NCBI GenBank assembly: GCA_963725415.1
Contig: CAVRZY010000206.1
Span: forward strand, 3,626-67,625
DNA from: CAVRZY01 sp963725415
Lineage (GTDB): Bacteria > Acidobacteriota > Terriglobia > Bryobacterales > Bryobacteraceae
Length of the DNA stretch: 64,000 nucleotides
Direction of reading: 5' to 3'
Position numbers and translations under genes: made by a program. The notes beneath the pieces were generated by a model that saw only the letters and a program-made list of their open reading frames with translations, was not told the DNA's origin and did not search any database. This document shows, piece by piece, positions 34,441 through 43,563 of this stretch. The stretch's first letter is position 1. Every line of letters starts with the position of its first letter.

Positions 34441-34910
34441 GCCGCTTTCGTGAAGAAGTTCGTTTGATTCCGGCAGTCGGGTGGTTAGTAGCAGCGCTGG
34501 TCTACGTGGGCCTGATTGTGCTACTGGTGGCGGTGCCCTACCAGACGGACCCGAAAATGATGGCCTGGCCGGTGTGGGCCAAGGCGCTGTTGGCGGCGCT
34601 GATCCCCGTGCCGCTGACTATCTACGCCCTGCTGGCCGCCTACATCTATGGGGACGCGCGGCGTCGCGGGATGCGCCACGTGCTGTGGACCCTGCTGGCG
34701 ATTTTCATCCCTAACGGCATCGGGATCATCCTTTACTTCGTGCTACGCGATCCCCTGCTGGTGCACTGCACCCAGTGCGGGGCGGCGACGCGGTCCAGCT
34801 TTGCCTTCTGCCCGCATTGCGGGGCGGCGCTGACGCCGGCCTGCCCGCGGTGCAGGCGCTCCGTGGAAGCGGGCTGGTCCAACTGCCCCTATTGCGGCGC
34901 CAAGCTGTGA
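34437..34910 (+). CDS. Membrane protein with double zinc ribbon
   Basis: A 157-residue protein coupled to the anti-sigma gene by ATGA, with GGAGGAG upstream. Three hydrophobic helices lie in residues 12-110. The C-terminal 45 residues hold four CxxC pairs (HCTQCG, FCPHCG, ACPRCR, NCPYCG), a double zinc ribbon facing the cytoplasm. The third place in a sigma/anti-sigma operon suggests a regulatory or target role in envelope stress. No defined family function is known to me. Confidence 0.75.
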   Translation: MSRFREEVRLIPAVGWLVAALVYVGLIVLLVAVPYQTDPKMMAWPVWAKALLAALIPVPLTIYALLAAYIYGDARRRGMRHVLWTLLAIFIPNGIGIILYFVLRDPLLVHCTQCGAATRSSFAFCPHCGAALTPACPRCRRSVEAGWSNCPYCGAKL

Positions 34911-34911
34911 G

Positions 34912-36462
34912 TCAGACTTTCAGCCAGTCCACGCCCAGTTTTTTCAGGGCGTAGCCGGTTTCGCGGAGGTAGTCGCCGTAGGAGGTCATCCAGTGGAAGC
35001 CTTTCATCTCTTCGAGCAGCTTGGTGGCGTCGCCCTTGATCTCGACGTCGATCTGGCTGCGGCAGATGTGCAGGAAGGGGCTATCGACAATCTCGCCTTC
35101 GAAGCCCACCCACTTGCGCACGGCGAAATCGGGGACCAGGTTGGTCGAGCGCTGCCCCTTTTTCATTTCAACCTTGGGCGCGGCGCCGTAGTCTGACTCG
35201 AAGTGCGTCAGGATTCTCACTGGCTCGTAGCGCTGCCCGTCCATCTTGCGCGGCGCGGTGCAGTGGGCCAGAGTGACCAGCTTGTCGTGCGGATAGGTGG
35301 GGTCGTTCAGGAAAACGGGCTTGCCGGAAATGTAGTGCAGCAGGATGCCCGAGGGGATCACGACGAAATCCGACTCGCAGAAGGCCATGTAGCCTTCGTC
35401 GTTGAGGATGCTCAGGGGCAGGCAGGCCGTGGTCTCCGACATCGGCATGATGGTTCCCATGCATTGGTTGATGGTGATGGCGTCGGTGCGGGCTTCGTCC
35501 AGCAGGTCGCGGAAGATCTCGGTCAGCAGGAAGGAGTTCTGGACGAATTCCTTGGAGGTCTCCAGCGTGACGTTTTTCTGCTTAAGGTACTTGGCGGCTT
35601 CGTTGTGACAGCGTTTCACGAGGGCGTCGTTCTGGCGGGCGCGCTTGATGCGCTCGGCCAGATCGGGGTAGGAGACGGTCTGGATGTCGAGCTTCCAAAC
35701 TTCGCGGGCGCGGTCGGGCGCCTTTCTGCCTCCCACGCCCCAGCCGCTGGGACCGCCCACAGCGACGATGCGTTTGCCCAGCGCGTTCTTCAGGCCGTAG
35801 AGCGCCCGCAGGCGATAGAGAACCTCGGCATAGCTGTCCACCACCACGTCCTCGACGCCCATGCCGGCGTGGCCATACTCATCGACGGTCTTGCGCAGGA
35901 AACGCGGGTGCGCGATCTCATACCACAGGTAGACCGGGCCGGAGCGGTGGCGGACGAACACCAGGTTCCACTTGTTGGTGGGGGTCAGCGCTTCCAGCGC
36001 TTGTACGCCGCCGCTGGCCGCGTACACCACCATCACGTCGTGGGCGCCTTTGGCGAGGGCGACTGCCTGATCGGTGTTCTGCACCGAGGCGAGGGGAAGG
36101 ACCTCGATGGGGAAATCGGCCGAGGAGCTCATTTCCGCCAGCTCGCGGCGGATCCTTTCTTGTTCCGCGCTGGCGTCCTGCTCGGTCAGAAGGCCGCCCC
36201 AGGACCGCCAGCTCGTGGCCTGGCGGGGTTTGGCGATGCTGTAAAGCAGGGCCGGTTGGACCTTCAGCGGCGTCTTGATCGGGGTTTGGCGGGCCGGGTC
36301 CTTGCTTTGGGCGGACGCGCCGGATGCGGCCAGCGGCAGGGCCACCCCGCCCATGGACGCGGCTCCCAGGCCAGTCAGAAAGTTGCGCCGGCTGACACCG
36401 GCTTCAGGGCAATTCGCGCACAGCGGCGCTCCGCAGCAACGGCCCGCATTGGTTGAAGTCAT
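34912..36462 (-). CDS. Tat-exported sugar isomerase-like protein (FucI/AraA-like)
   Basis: Start 36462 has GGGAGGTG upstream. The N-terminus contains a Cys-rich CCGAPLCANCP segment and then a twin-arginine signal (SRRNFLTGLGAASMGG), so the protein is probably exported folded. The body (516 residues in all) has features of the L-fucose/L-arabinose isomerase fold: INQCMGTIMPMSETTACLPL with a conserved Glu and GYMAFCESDFVVIPSGILL. Export of such an isomerase-like protein is unusual; it may be a non-isomerase relative. Substrate unknown. Confidence 0.7.
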   Translation of the reverse strand: MTSTNAGRCCGAPLCANCPEAGVSRRNFLTGLGAASMGGVALPLAASGASAQSKDPARQTPIKTPLKVQPALLYSIAKPRQATSWRSWGGLLTEQDASAEQERIRRELAEMSSSADFPIEVLPLASVQNTDQAVALAKGAHDVMVVYAASGGVQALEALTPTNKWNLVFVRHRSGPVYLWYEIAHPRFLRKTVDEYGHAGMGVEDVVVDSYAEVLYRLRALYGLKNALGKRIVAVGGPSGWGVGGRKAPDRAREVWKLDIQTVSYPDLAERIKRARQNDALVKRCHNEAAKYLKQKNVTLETSKEFVQNSFLLTEIFRDLLDEARTDAITINQCMGTIMPMSETTACLPLSILNDEGYMAFCESDFVVIPSGILLHYISGKPVFLNDPTYPHDKLVTLAHCTAPRKMDGQRYEPVRILTHFESDYGAAPKVEMKKGQRSTNLVPDFAVRKWVGFEGEIVDSPFLHICRSQIDVEIKGDATKLLEEMKGFHWMTSYGDYLRETGYALKKLGVDWLKV

Positions 36463-36504
36463 TACACACCTCCCTGGGCGGTTTAGAGAATCCGATTGTC
36501 GCAC

Positions 36505-37358
36505 AAAAGTCGCTAGCGGCTAGCCCAAGCTCGTCACGGCGCGGCGGATTTTGACTCTCCTCGGCGCCGTGGGCTGTAGAAGTGGTTTGTCTGCAACAGG
36601 GCTTCTTCGGAAACCCGATGCAGTGCGGACCTACCTTCTTGAAGGCTAGGCGAGGCCGTGGCAATATCAGCGCAGAATGTCGATGGCCGCCAGATCCAGC
36701 TGCGGCGCGTCACCACCCCGACTCCTGAGCAGTCGGTCCTGCTGGATCAGCTCGCGATCGTCCTCCCGGAGCGCTTCAGTTTTGACCGCGAATGTAGTGC
36801 AGACTTGGCGGTAGCCTGAACTGATTCCACAGGACTTAAATCAAATCCAGTCCCCTCTGTGACGAACTTAGTAGTCCGTTTCCTAAGTTCGCCCACGTAT
36901 TCTGGGGCCGTTTCAGACAGTCCACGAGGTGATCGGCGAACATCAGGGACTGGGACTTGGAACGGCGCCAATCGGCCCGGCCAGCCCTAGTCGCTACATC
37001 GAAAGTTCGGGGGCGTTTGTTGGTGAGAAGGGGATTTCGCGCCAGGCACCGGCGGCGGATTGTCATTGGTAAACACTACGGCGTTAGACGGGACTATCGC
37101 GGTTGTCAACTTCCTTCTGCCGACGGCTTCTGGCCTTCGCGCCTGGCAATCGCCATGCTGGAAACGTCGTTCGCGCTGATCGACGCCATTCTCGGCAGTA
37201 GCCTGTTTTACTCCAGTCGGGCAACATTCCGCATCAAAACCGCTTGGTCGATCTGTAGCCTCGGCGCACGGGTGTGAACGGTGGTCACTGTTTGCCATCG
37301 AAAAGGCCTCTATTTTCAGTCTGGCCGTCCTGGCCCCGAACGTGCTAATTTGTCCACC
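36505..37358. other. Long intergenic region without a supported gene
   Basis: Overlapping short frames occur on both strands, but none has a ribosome-binding site, domain or consistent codon use. A mobile-element relic is possible; nothing specific was recognised. Confidence 0.5.
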
Positions 37359-38021
37359 ATGCGATGCATTGTGCTTCTCGCTCTGGCCGCCCTCAATCTC
37401 CTCGCCCAATCCGACCCGCCTCTATCCGTGTCGGCGGGCTTCAAGATAGGCTCCCCCTTGAATGACCCTTCTGCCCGGAGCTCCGCCTTCTCGACATACG
37501 TCCAAAGCCGCTGGACCGGCGGACCCACTGTCGAACTTCACTTGCCCTACCGTTTCTCCGTGGAGTTCAACGCCCTTTATCGAAACTATCGCGCCAATAG
37601 TTCCTTCCCCTTTCAGTTGGGACCGAATGTGAACGTGTACACCACCACAAGCGTCCAGAAGACGAACGCATGGGACTTCCCTCTCTTGCTGAAATACCGT
37701 TTCCAAGTGGGATCAATTCGGCCATTCGTCAGCGCAGGCCACTTCTGGACCCACGAGTCTACCGAAGCGTCTGCATTCTACTTCTGCTCCGGGCCGCAAG
37801 GGTCCTGCCGACCCGCAGACTATCCCCTGCCGGACCCAGTCGGCGGACAATACCGCTCCTCCGCGACTCAGCGCGGCCCCGTCGGAGGCGCGGGTATCGA
37901 GTTCAAGACGCGCCACGTAATGATCTCCCCAGAACTGCGCTTCAGCCGTCCGACCTATGGGAACCCACGCGACAACCGGTTCACAGCCCTCGTCGGCTTC
38001 ACGTTCGGGAAGAAGGAGTAA
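37359..38021 (+). CDS. Outer-membrane beta-barrel protein
   Basis: A 220-residue protein starting at 37359 with a signal peptide (MRCIVLLALAALNLLAQ). The body alternates polar and hydrophobic residues in strand-length segments (PTVELHLPYRFSVEFNALYR, PLLLKYRFQVGSIRPFVSAG, VMISPELRFSRPTYG) and ends RFTALVGFTFG, typical of small eight-strand outer-membrane barrels. The upstream in-frame ATG at 37281 is rejected because it would bury the signal peptide. Exact function unknown. Confidence 0.75.
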   Translation: MRCIVLLALAALNLLAQSDPPLSVSAGFKIGSPLNDPSARSSAFSTYVQSRWTGGPTVELHLPYRFSVEFNALYRNYRANSSFPFQLGPNVNVYTTTSVQKTNAWDFPLLLKYRFQVGSIRPFVSAGHFWTHESTEASAFYFCSGPQGSCRPADYPLPDPVGGQYRSSATQRGPVGGAGIEFKTRHVMISPELRFSRPTYGNPRDNRFTALVGFTFGKKE

Positions 38022-38386
38022 CCATTGTCACCAGTGCTCGATAGCGGAAAACACCTCCCCGAACGCCGTCTCAAGGGAGTTGATTTCGGCCACTAATCGA
38101 CGATACGGCCAACCCGGCGGGCCAAAAGCAAGCAGTAAATTGCCTCCCACCTAGTCGGCCAGTGTTTACTGATAGCTGGCGAGAACAGCCCTTACCACAA
38201 TCGATCAGGTTGGCGGTCCAGAAACGGGGTTCGCGTCAACAACAGGGCGACCTCGGCAGGACTCCCGCCTCCTCAGAGTGTCCCGCTGTCCGCTTCCAGA
38301 CGGTGCCGGATACGTGAGCGAATTTGCGAAACGGACGACTTAGGTTAGCCCGCGCGTGATAGGGTGCGCCAGCGGCCAGCGGCTTG
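38022..38386. other. Non-coding stretch
   Basis: No gene, clear repeat or RNA was recognised. It separates the outer-membrane barrel gene from the convergent DUF2442-like gene. Confidence 0.5.
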
Positions 38387-38677
38387 CTAGGCGGCGTCTG
38401 CCGAACTCAACTCGCCGACTGTGGCGGGACTCTCAACGGGAGGCGGACCGCCCCAGATCAAGACATCGGGGCAAAGGTCGGCTCCATTGGGCCAAACCAG
38501 TGTGCCGGCCTCAATTCGCACCTGACGGAAGAACGCGGGATCCGAACGCACGGGCCCGAAGACCGGCCCCACGAGCAGCGGGGCGAGGTCGCGTTCCACC
38601 GTCCTGCCAGCGGTCAAGATCAGCCGCACACGGAAATCTTCCAGCGGCACCACCTCTCGGATCCGCGTCAAATTCAC
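38387..38677 (-). CDS. DUF2442-family protein
   Basis: A 96-residue protein; GTG 38677 has GGAG seven bases upstream. VVPLEDFRVRLILTAGRTVE and VGPVFGPVRSDPAFFRQVRI followed by WPNGADLCPDVL match the DUF2442 family closely. These small proteins are commonly encoded next to a DUF4160 protein, and a broken DUF4160-like frame lies directly upstream here. The pair is sometimes thought to be toxin-antitoxin-like, but the function is not established. Confidence 0.8.
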   Translation of the reverse strand: MNLTRIREVVPLEDFRVRLILTAGRTVERDLAPLLVGPVFGPVRSDPAFFRQVRIEAGTLVWPNGADLCPDVLIWGGPPPVESPATVGELSSADAA

Positions 38678-38689
38678 CCTAAGTCTCCC

Positions 38690-38880
38690 TCACTCCAGCG
38701 GCGCGATCGCCCGGAGAGGCTCTCCGCGCTGTGCCAACTCCCAATCCCCCGAAGAAGCGACTCACCTCCGGCACGTGGCAACTCTCCGACGCGGCAGCGC
38801 AGCGCACCCTGATAATACCAGGACCAGCCCGCCTCCAGGTTAAGACTTCCGGGGCATCCGACGGGCATGTACAGGCTGGC
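38690..38880 (-). pseudogene. Degraded DUF4160-like gene
   Basis: Just upstream of the DUF2442 gene, the minus strand keeps the DUF4160 C-terminal pattern in pieces: RVGELPRA in one frame and, after a shift, GDWELAQRGEPLRAIAPLE with a stop at 38690-38692. No intact start or continuous frame remains. It is best read as a decayed partner of the DUF2442 gene. Confidence 0.5.
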
Positions 38881-38912
38881 GTGACCGGGGTAACGGCGAC
38901 AGCACCTACTTC

Positions 38913-40118
38913 TCATTGAACCACAGAACTCAGGTTGGCTTCGAGCTTCTCGTTGGCTTGGAGCATCTCGTCCCAGGTGACGAGGCGCTCGGGGTAGGCG
39001 GCCATGCGGCCCAGGATCGAGGTCAGGGTGCTCTCGGCGCCTTGGGCAGCGTTGTTGAGGTACTTGCCTGTGCGGATGCTCTCGATGAATGCCTTGACGT
39101 TGGCGATGGCGCCCTCGCGGAAGGTGTCGTCTTTTTCGGGGCCCTTCCAGGGATTGTCGCCGGTGATACTCACCGCGCCCCCGTAATGGGAATCCACGGT
39201 GCCGGCCGTCCCATAGAAGCGGATGCACATGTCGTGGAAGCCTTTCAGGAACTGGTTGGAGCTGAAATCGACCTTAACGTCGTTGGGATACCAGTAGGTG
39301 ACGATGAAGTGGTCCCAGCAATCGCCTACATCCACCCGGGCCTTGCGCCCGCCGGTGCCGAAGGCCCGGATGGGGTGAGCCTGCATGTACCAGTTGGCGA
39401 CGTCGAGCACGTGGATGTGCTGCTCGACGATGACATCGCCGGAGAGCACCTTGTCGAAGGCCCAGTCGCGCAGGCGCGCCTCGTCCGGCGGCATGCCGGG
39501 CTTGGACTGCGGGCGAAGCCGTCCGGTGTGGTAGAAGACATGACCCATCACGAGCGTGCCGATGTCGCCGCGATGCACGCGCTGAGCCGCTTCTTGAAAG
39601 ACGGGCTGGGCACGGGTCTGGAAATCCGCCACAAAGCTGAGCTTGCCTTGCGCTTTCTGGCCGCTGGCGATGATGCTTTGACAGCCCGGCACGTCCACAG
39701 CCAAGGGCTTGGCCAGGAAGACGTGCTTGCCGGCGGCCACGGCGGCCGCGACCTGCTCGGGGTGATAGTAAGGCGGGGTCTCGATGATGACGGCGTCCAG
39801 TTTCGAGGCGACCAGTTCCTTGTAGCCGTCCAGTCCCAGGTGGGATCTGGAAGCATCGACCTTTAACTTCTGCTGGGTGGACTGGAGGCGGTCGCGGAAA
39901 ACGTCGGCCAGCGCCACCACGCGCGCGCCGGCGTATTCGGGGAAGAACGGCCCGATCCAGTTGCCGCGCCCGCCGCAGCCGATGATGCCTACTTCGACGG
40001 CCGAGTTGGCCTGTGAGCCGAAGACGGTTTCCGGCTTGAGCAAGAGAATTCCGGTGGCCGCCGCAGAGGACTGAAGGAATTCCCGGCGTCCATTCAGCGG
40101 TCCAGGTGGATTCGACAT
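38913..40118 (-). CDS. Tat-exported Gfo/Idh/MocA-family oxidoreductase
   Basis: A 401-residue protein with GGAGG upstream. GRREFLQSSAAATGILLL is a twin-arginine signal. EVGIIGCGGRGNWIG is the NAD(P)-binding Rossmann start, HVFLAKPLAVD the conserved Lys-Pro region (EKP becomes AKP) and VEQHIHVLDVANWYM a later motif. Members oxidise or rearrange sugars and cyclitols with NAD(P). Its 5' end and leader are duplicated at 45960-46210. Well supported as a family member; substrate unknown. Confidence 0.88.
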   Translation of the reverse strand: MSNPPGPLNGRREFLQSSAAATGILLLKPETVFGSQANSAVEVGIIGCGGRGNWIGPFFPEYAGARVVALADVFRDRLQSTQQKLKVDASRSHLGLDGYKELVASKLDAVIIETPPYYHPEQVAAAVAAGKHVFLAKPLAVDVPGCQSIIASGQKAQGKLSFVADFQTRAQPVFQEAAQRVHRGDIGTLVMGHVFYHTGRLRPQSKPGMPPDEARLRDWAFDKVLSGDVIVEQHIHVLDVANWYMQAHPIRAFGTGGRKARVDVGDCWDHFIVTYWYPNDVKVDFSSNQFLKGFHDMCIRFYGTAGTVDSHYGGAVSITGDNPWKGPEKDDTFREGAIANVKAFIESIRTGKYLNNAAQGAESTLTSILGRMAAYPERLVTWDEMLQANEKLEANLSSVVQ

Positions 40119-40252
40119 GATGACCTCCGTGAGAAGATTCTATCGGAAGTAGCAAGGATTGCGCAGGCCGGAGGCTTGCCCCTTTGTGGGCCGCCGGAGT
40201 CACTGGGGATGGACAGTATTGAAAAACGGCCCGAACAGAGGCGGTGGGTGTG

Positions 40253-40290
40253 TATACTGGCTGGTGGCCGGGAAGACAAAATGGAAATCC
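40253..40290 (+). repeat. 38-bp motif shared with 15655-15692
   Basis: TATACTGGC, a variable middle, then CCGGG and CAAAATGGAAATCC. The same-length motif is found inverted at 15655-15692, directly at the 5' end of the group II intron. It lies upstream of the BACON gene start and could be the end of an old insertion element. Confidence 0.5.
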
Positions 40291-40345
40291 CCGGCATGCT
40301 CGTGCTGTCCGCTGGGCAGGCGTTTTCTGGTTTGCGGGGTGGACG

Positions 40346-42721
40346 ATGAAACGAGGCAAGCGGTCGGTTCTACCCACTATTCTCCTCACAGTTCTCTGCG
40401 GTTCTGCTGCTGCGGATTCCAGCGGGACCGCGGTCGTCAGCGGCAAGTCGAACATCTTTGCGGCGGGCCGCACCTCGGCTTTCAACGGAGCGCTTCCGCC
40501 CTCCTTCCGGTTCACCCCCGGAGCGGGTCAGGTGCTCAGCTTCTCGAGCGTCACCGGGACGGTGACCGCCAGTCCGACGTCCGGCCCCAATGGGCCCGAC
40601 GGCGGCGGCGGGTTGCCCACCAACATCAATTCCTATCAGGGCATCTCCGGAATCGTCCACTCGAGCAGCTCGTTGTTCCTGGTGGGCGTATTCCTGGACG
40701 ACTCGACGCCTGCCGATCCCGCGCCGGCCCGGCTCACGTTCACCGATGATAATTTCACCTCCCTTTCGCCTGCACTCCGCCAAGTGTTCTTCGTCGGGGA
40801 TGGGCGCACTCCCGGCGGAACCTTGCATCAGTTCAACGTTCCGACCACCGCCACGCGATTGTTTCTGGGCTTTGCGGATGCCTACAGCTTTCAGGGCAAT
40901 CCTGGCTATTACGACGATAACGGCGGGAGCTTTACGGCGACTTTTCAGATCGTCCTGGCGGGCGGCGGGGGAGGCTGCGGCACTTCGCCCCTGACCGTCG
41001 GCGCCAAGTCGAACATCTACGCGGCGGGGCGCGCGGCGGCCTTTAGCGGGGTGCTTCCACCGTGCTACCAGTTCACAGCCGGCGCGGGCCAGGTGCTCAC
41101 CTTCTCCAGCGTCAACGGCACGGTGTCTCCCAACAACCAGGTTTGGAGCGGGCCGGACGGCAACACCTACACCACCAACATCTCCTCCTACCAGGGCATT
41201 TCCGGGATCAAGCACATCAGCAGCAACGGCAGAGCCATGTTTCTGGTGGGGGTGTTCCTGACTGACGCCACGCCCGCCGACCCCGCGCCTGCGATCCTGG
41301 ACTTTTCTAACCGGGACAATTTCACGACGCTATCGCCGCTGATTGCCCAGACCTTCTTCATCGGGGACGGGTTCACAGGCACGGGCAGCGGCGCCCAGCA
41401 GCAGTTCGTGGTGCCGGCGACAGCCACCCGGCTGTTCCTGGGATTCGCTAATGCCCGGGCGTTTGTTGGGACTCCCGGCTACTATGACGAGGGCGTGGGC
41501 TCGCTGACCGCGGCGTTCCAGATCGGGCCGGGCGGCGGGGGCACTACCTGCACCTACACGCTGGATTCGGTGGGTGCCACCGGGCCGGCCTCCGGAGGGA
41601 CGGGCAGCGTGAACGTGAGCACGGCGAGCGGCTGCGCCTGGACCGCGACCTCGGAAGTGAACTGGATCACGATCACCTCGGGCGCCAGCGGGACAGGCAG
41701 CGGGACGGTGACCTACTCGGTGGCGGTCAACACGGGGAGTTCCTCGCGAACCGGGAACCTGACTATCGCCGGACAGACCTATCCGGTGACTCAGGCGGGG
41801 GCCGGCGCCGGGTGCTCGTACGCAATTGCCCCCTCGAGCGCTGCGGCGCCCGCGGAAGGAGCCACGGGCAACATCGCGGTGGCCACGGCGGGTGGTTGTG
41901 CCTGGACGGCCACCAGCAGCGTCAACTGGATCACCATTACCTCCGGCGCGTCGGGGACAGGCAGCGGCTCGGTCAGCTACTCGGTGGCCACCAACACCGG
42001 GACTTCCTCGCGCACCGGAACGCTCACCATTGCCGGCCACACGTTCACCCTGACCCAGGCCGGGGGCGCGCCGGCTTGCTCGTACTCGATCGCCCCCGCC
42101 AGCGTGTCAGTGCCCGCAGGTGGGGCCCAGGGAACCGTGGCGGTAGCAACGGCGAGCGGCTGCTCCTGGACGGCCACCAGCAACGTGAACTGGATCACCA
42201 TTGCTTCCGGCGCATCCGGCTCAGGCAGCGGGGCGGTGAGCTACACGGTGGCCCCCAACGCCAGCACGTCATCGAGGACCGGGACGCTGACCGTGGCCGG
42301 CCAGACGTTCACTGTGACCCAGGCCGCGGGCGCCAGCGGGCCTCAGCCCGCCATCAATGCCGGCGGCGTGGTCAACGCCGCAGACTATACTGCTAGCTTC
42401 GCCCCCGGGATCATCTTCTCGATCTTCGGCAAGAACCTGGCGTCGGGGACGAGAGCCGCCACTAGTGTCCCGCTGCCGGCCAGCCTGGACGGTGTTTCCG
42501 TGGAGGTGATCGACGGATCAAGAACGCTGGTGGCGCCGCTGTTCTTCGTCTCCGCGGAGCAGATCAACGCCCAGTTACCGTTCGACATCACCGGCACGAG
42601 CGTCCAGGTGCGGGTCCGCACGGCACAGGGGGTGAGCAACGCGCAGACCATCGACATCCTGGCGCCGAGCCCCCGCGGCTGTTCACCAAGACCCTGGACG
42701 GCCAGGGGGAGGCCATCGTAG
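40346..42721 (+). CDS. Secreted multi-domain BACON protein (frameshifted before its C-terminus)
   Basis: Start 40346 begins a signal peptide (MKRGKRSVLPTILLTVLCGSA). Two tandem copies of a ~170-residue beta domain follow (KSNIFAAGRTSAF and KSNIYAAGRAAAF; both end TATRLFLGFA). Then come three BACON domains, each with GCAWTATSxVNWITITSGASG or a close variant, a putative carbohydrate/mucin-binding fold. The start of the TIGR03437-type Solibacter domain (INAGGVVNAADYTASFAPG) runs to about 42670. One base appears lost near the CCCCC run at about 42668, moving the true reading to the next entry. It is probably a surface or secreted adhesin-like binding protein. Confidence 0.8.
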   Translation: MKRGKRSVLPTILLTVLCGSAAADSSGTAVVSGKSNIFAAGRTSAFNGALPPSFRFTPGAGQVLSFSSVTGTVTASPTSGPNGPDGGGGLPTNINSYQGISGIVHSSSSLFLVGVFLDDSTPADPAPARLTFTDDNFTSLSPALRQVFFVGDGRTPGGTLHQFNVPTTATRLFLGFADAYSFQGNPGYYDDNGGSFTATFQIVLAGGGGGCGTSPLTVGAKSNIYAAGRAAAFSGVLPPCYQFTAGAGQVLTFSSVNGTVSPNNQVWSGPDGNTYTTNISSYQGISGIKHISSNGRAMFLVGVFLTDATPADPAPAILDFSNRDNFTTLSPLIAQTFFIGDGFTGTGSGAQQQFVVPATATRLFLGFANARAFVGTPGYYDEGVGSLTAAFQIGPGGGGTTCTYTLDSVGATGPASGGTGSVNVSTASGCAWTATSEVNWITITSGASGTGSGTVTYSVAVNTGSSSRTGNLTIAGQTYPVTQAGAGAGCSYAIAPSSAAAPAEGATGNIAVATAGGCAWTATSSVNWITITSGASGTGSGSVSYSVATNTGTSSRTGTLTIAGHTFTLTQAGGAPACSYSIAPASVSVPAGGAQGTVAVATASGCSWTATSNVNWITIASGASGSGSGAVSYTVAPNASTSSRTGTLTVAGQTFTVTQAAGASGPQPAINAGGVVNAADYTASFAPGIIFSIFGKNLASGTRAATSVPLPASLDGVSVEVIDGSRTLVAPLFFVSAEQINAQLPFDITGTSVQVRVRTAQGVSNAQTIDILAPSPRGCSPRPWTARGRPS

Positions 42722-43563
42722 TGCATGCCGACTACAAGCTGGTGACGGCGGACAACCCGGCTTCACCTTCGGAGACCTTGATTCTCTACCTGACGGGTCT
42801 GGGCGCCGTTTCGCCGTCAATCGCGGCCGGCCAGGTGGGTGGCGACGGGACGGCGGCCAGGCCGCTGAATCTGGTGAAGGATGAGGTTCAGGTGGAGGTC
42901 AACGGAAAGCCCGCGGTGGTCTATTTCGCTGGCCTGGCCCCTTATTTCGTGGGTTTATACCAGATCAATTTCCAGGTCCCCGAGGACACTCCGCAAAGGA
43001 TGGCGGTGATCACGATACGGGTCGGCGGGCAGGAGTCCCAGTTCGCTGTGGGTTTCACGTGCGATAGGAAATGGCAGGCCGTGGCCTCCGCCTCGATCGG
43101 TACTGGGGGCGGCACCCTCACTGCGGGCCAGCTCACCTTGACGGTTCCGGCCGGCGGGCTGGCCAGCAGCAGCGAGATCAAGGTGGCCCAGGCCCCTGCC
43201 GAAGCCGCTCCGCAGCCCGATCGCGGCAGCCCGCTGTATCGAATCACCGGCCTGCCGGCCACCACCTCCGCGCCCATCACCGTGTCCATCGTGGCGACCG
43301 GCCCGGTTTCCTCCAATGACACCTACATTGTGGTGGAGGAGCCGTACGGAGGGGAAATGTTCCTGAAAGCCAAGGTGGAGGGCAACCGGGCCACTGTCAC
43401 CCTCCCACCGCGGCAGGCTGTTCCCCTGGCCCTCGCGGCCAAGTCGCCATCGAGCAGAGCCTCTTGTGGAGTCCGCTCCTCGCTTCTCGCAGGAGTTGTC
43501 TCCGGAAGCTTCCGGCATCCTGGTCTTCGTCCTCTTGAACGTGCGGACCAAGCTGAGCCCTAA
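42721..43563 (+). CDS. C-terminal part of the BACON/TIGR03437 protein
   Basis: The homologous frame runs from about 42673 (RLFTKTLDGQGEAIVVHADY) and completes the Solibacter-type domain: TLILYLTGLGAVSPSIAAGQ and PYFVGLYQINFQVPEDTPQ. A further beta domain follows. The last ~45 codons after 43440 look out of frame. The GTG at 42721 is not a likely start. Confidence 0.7.
   Translation: MHADYKLVTADNPASPSETLILYLTGLGAVSPSIAAGQVGGDGTAARPLNLVKDEVQVEVNGKPAVVYFAGLAPYFVGLYQINFQVPEDTPQRMAVITIRVGGQESQFAVGFTCDRKWQAVASASIGTGGGTLTAGQLTLTVPAGGLASSSEIKVAQAPAEAAPQPDRGSPLYRITGLPATTSAPITVSIVATGPVSSNDTYIVVEEPYGGEMFLKAKVEGNRATVTLPPRQAVPLALAAKSPSSRASCGVRSSLLAGVVSGSFRHPGLRPLERADQAEP

Noticed and set aside
35203..36456. 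Long plus-strand reading frame opposite the sugar isomerase-like gene
   Set aside because: It mirrors the minus-strand gene, has no start signal or domain, and arises from high-GC codon symmetry.
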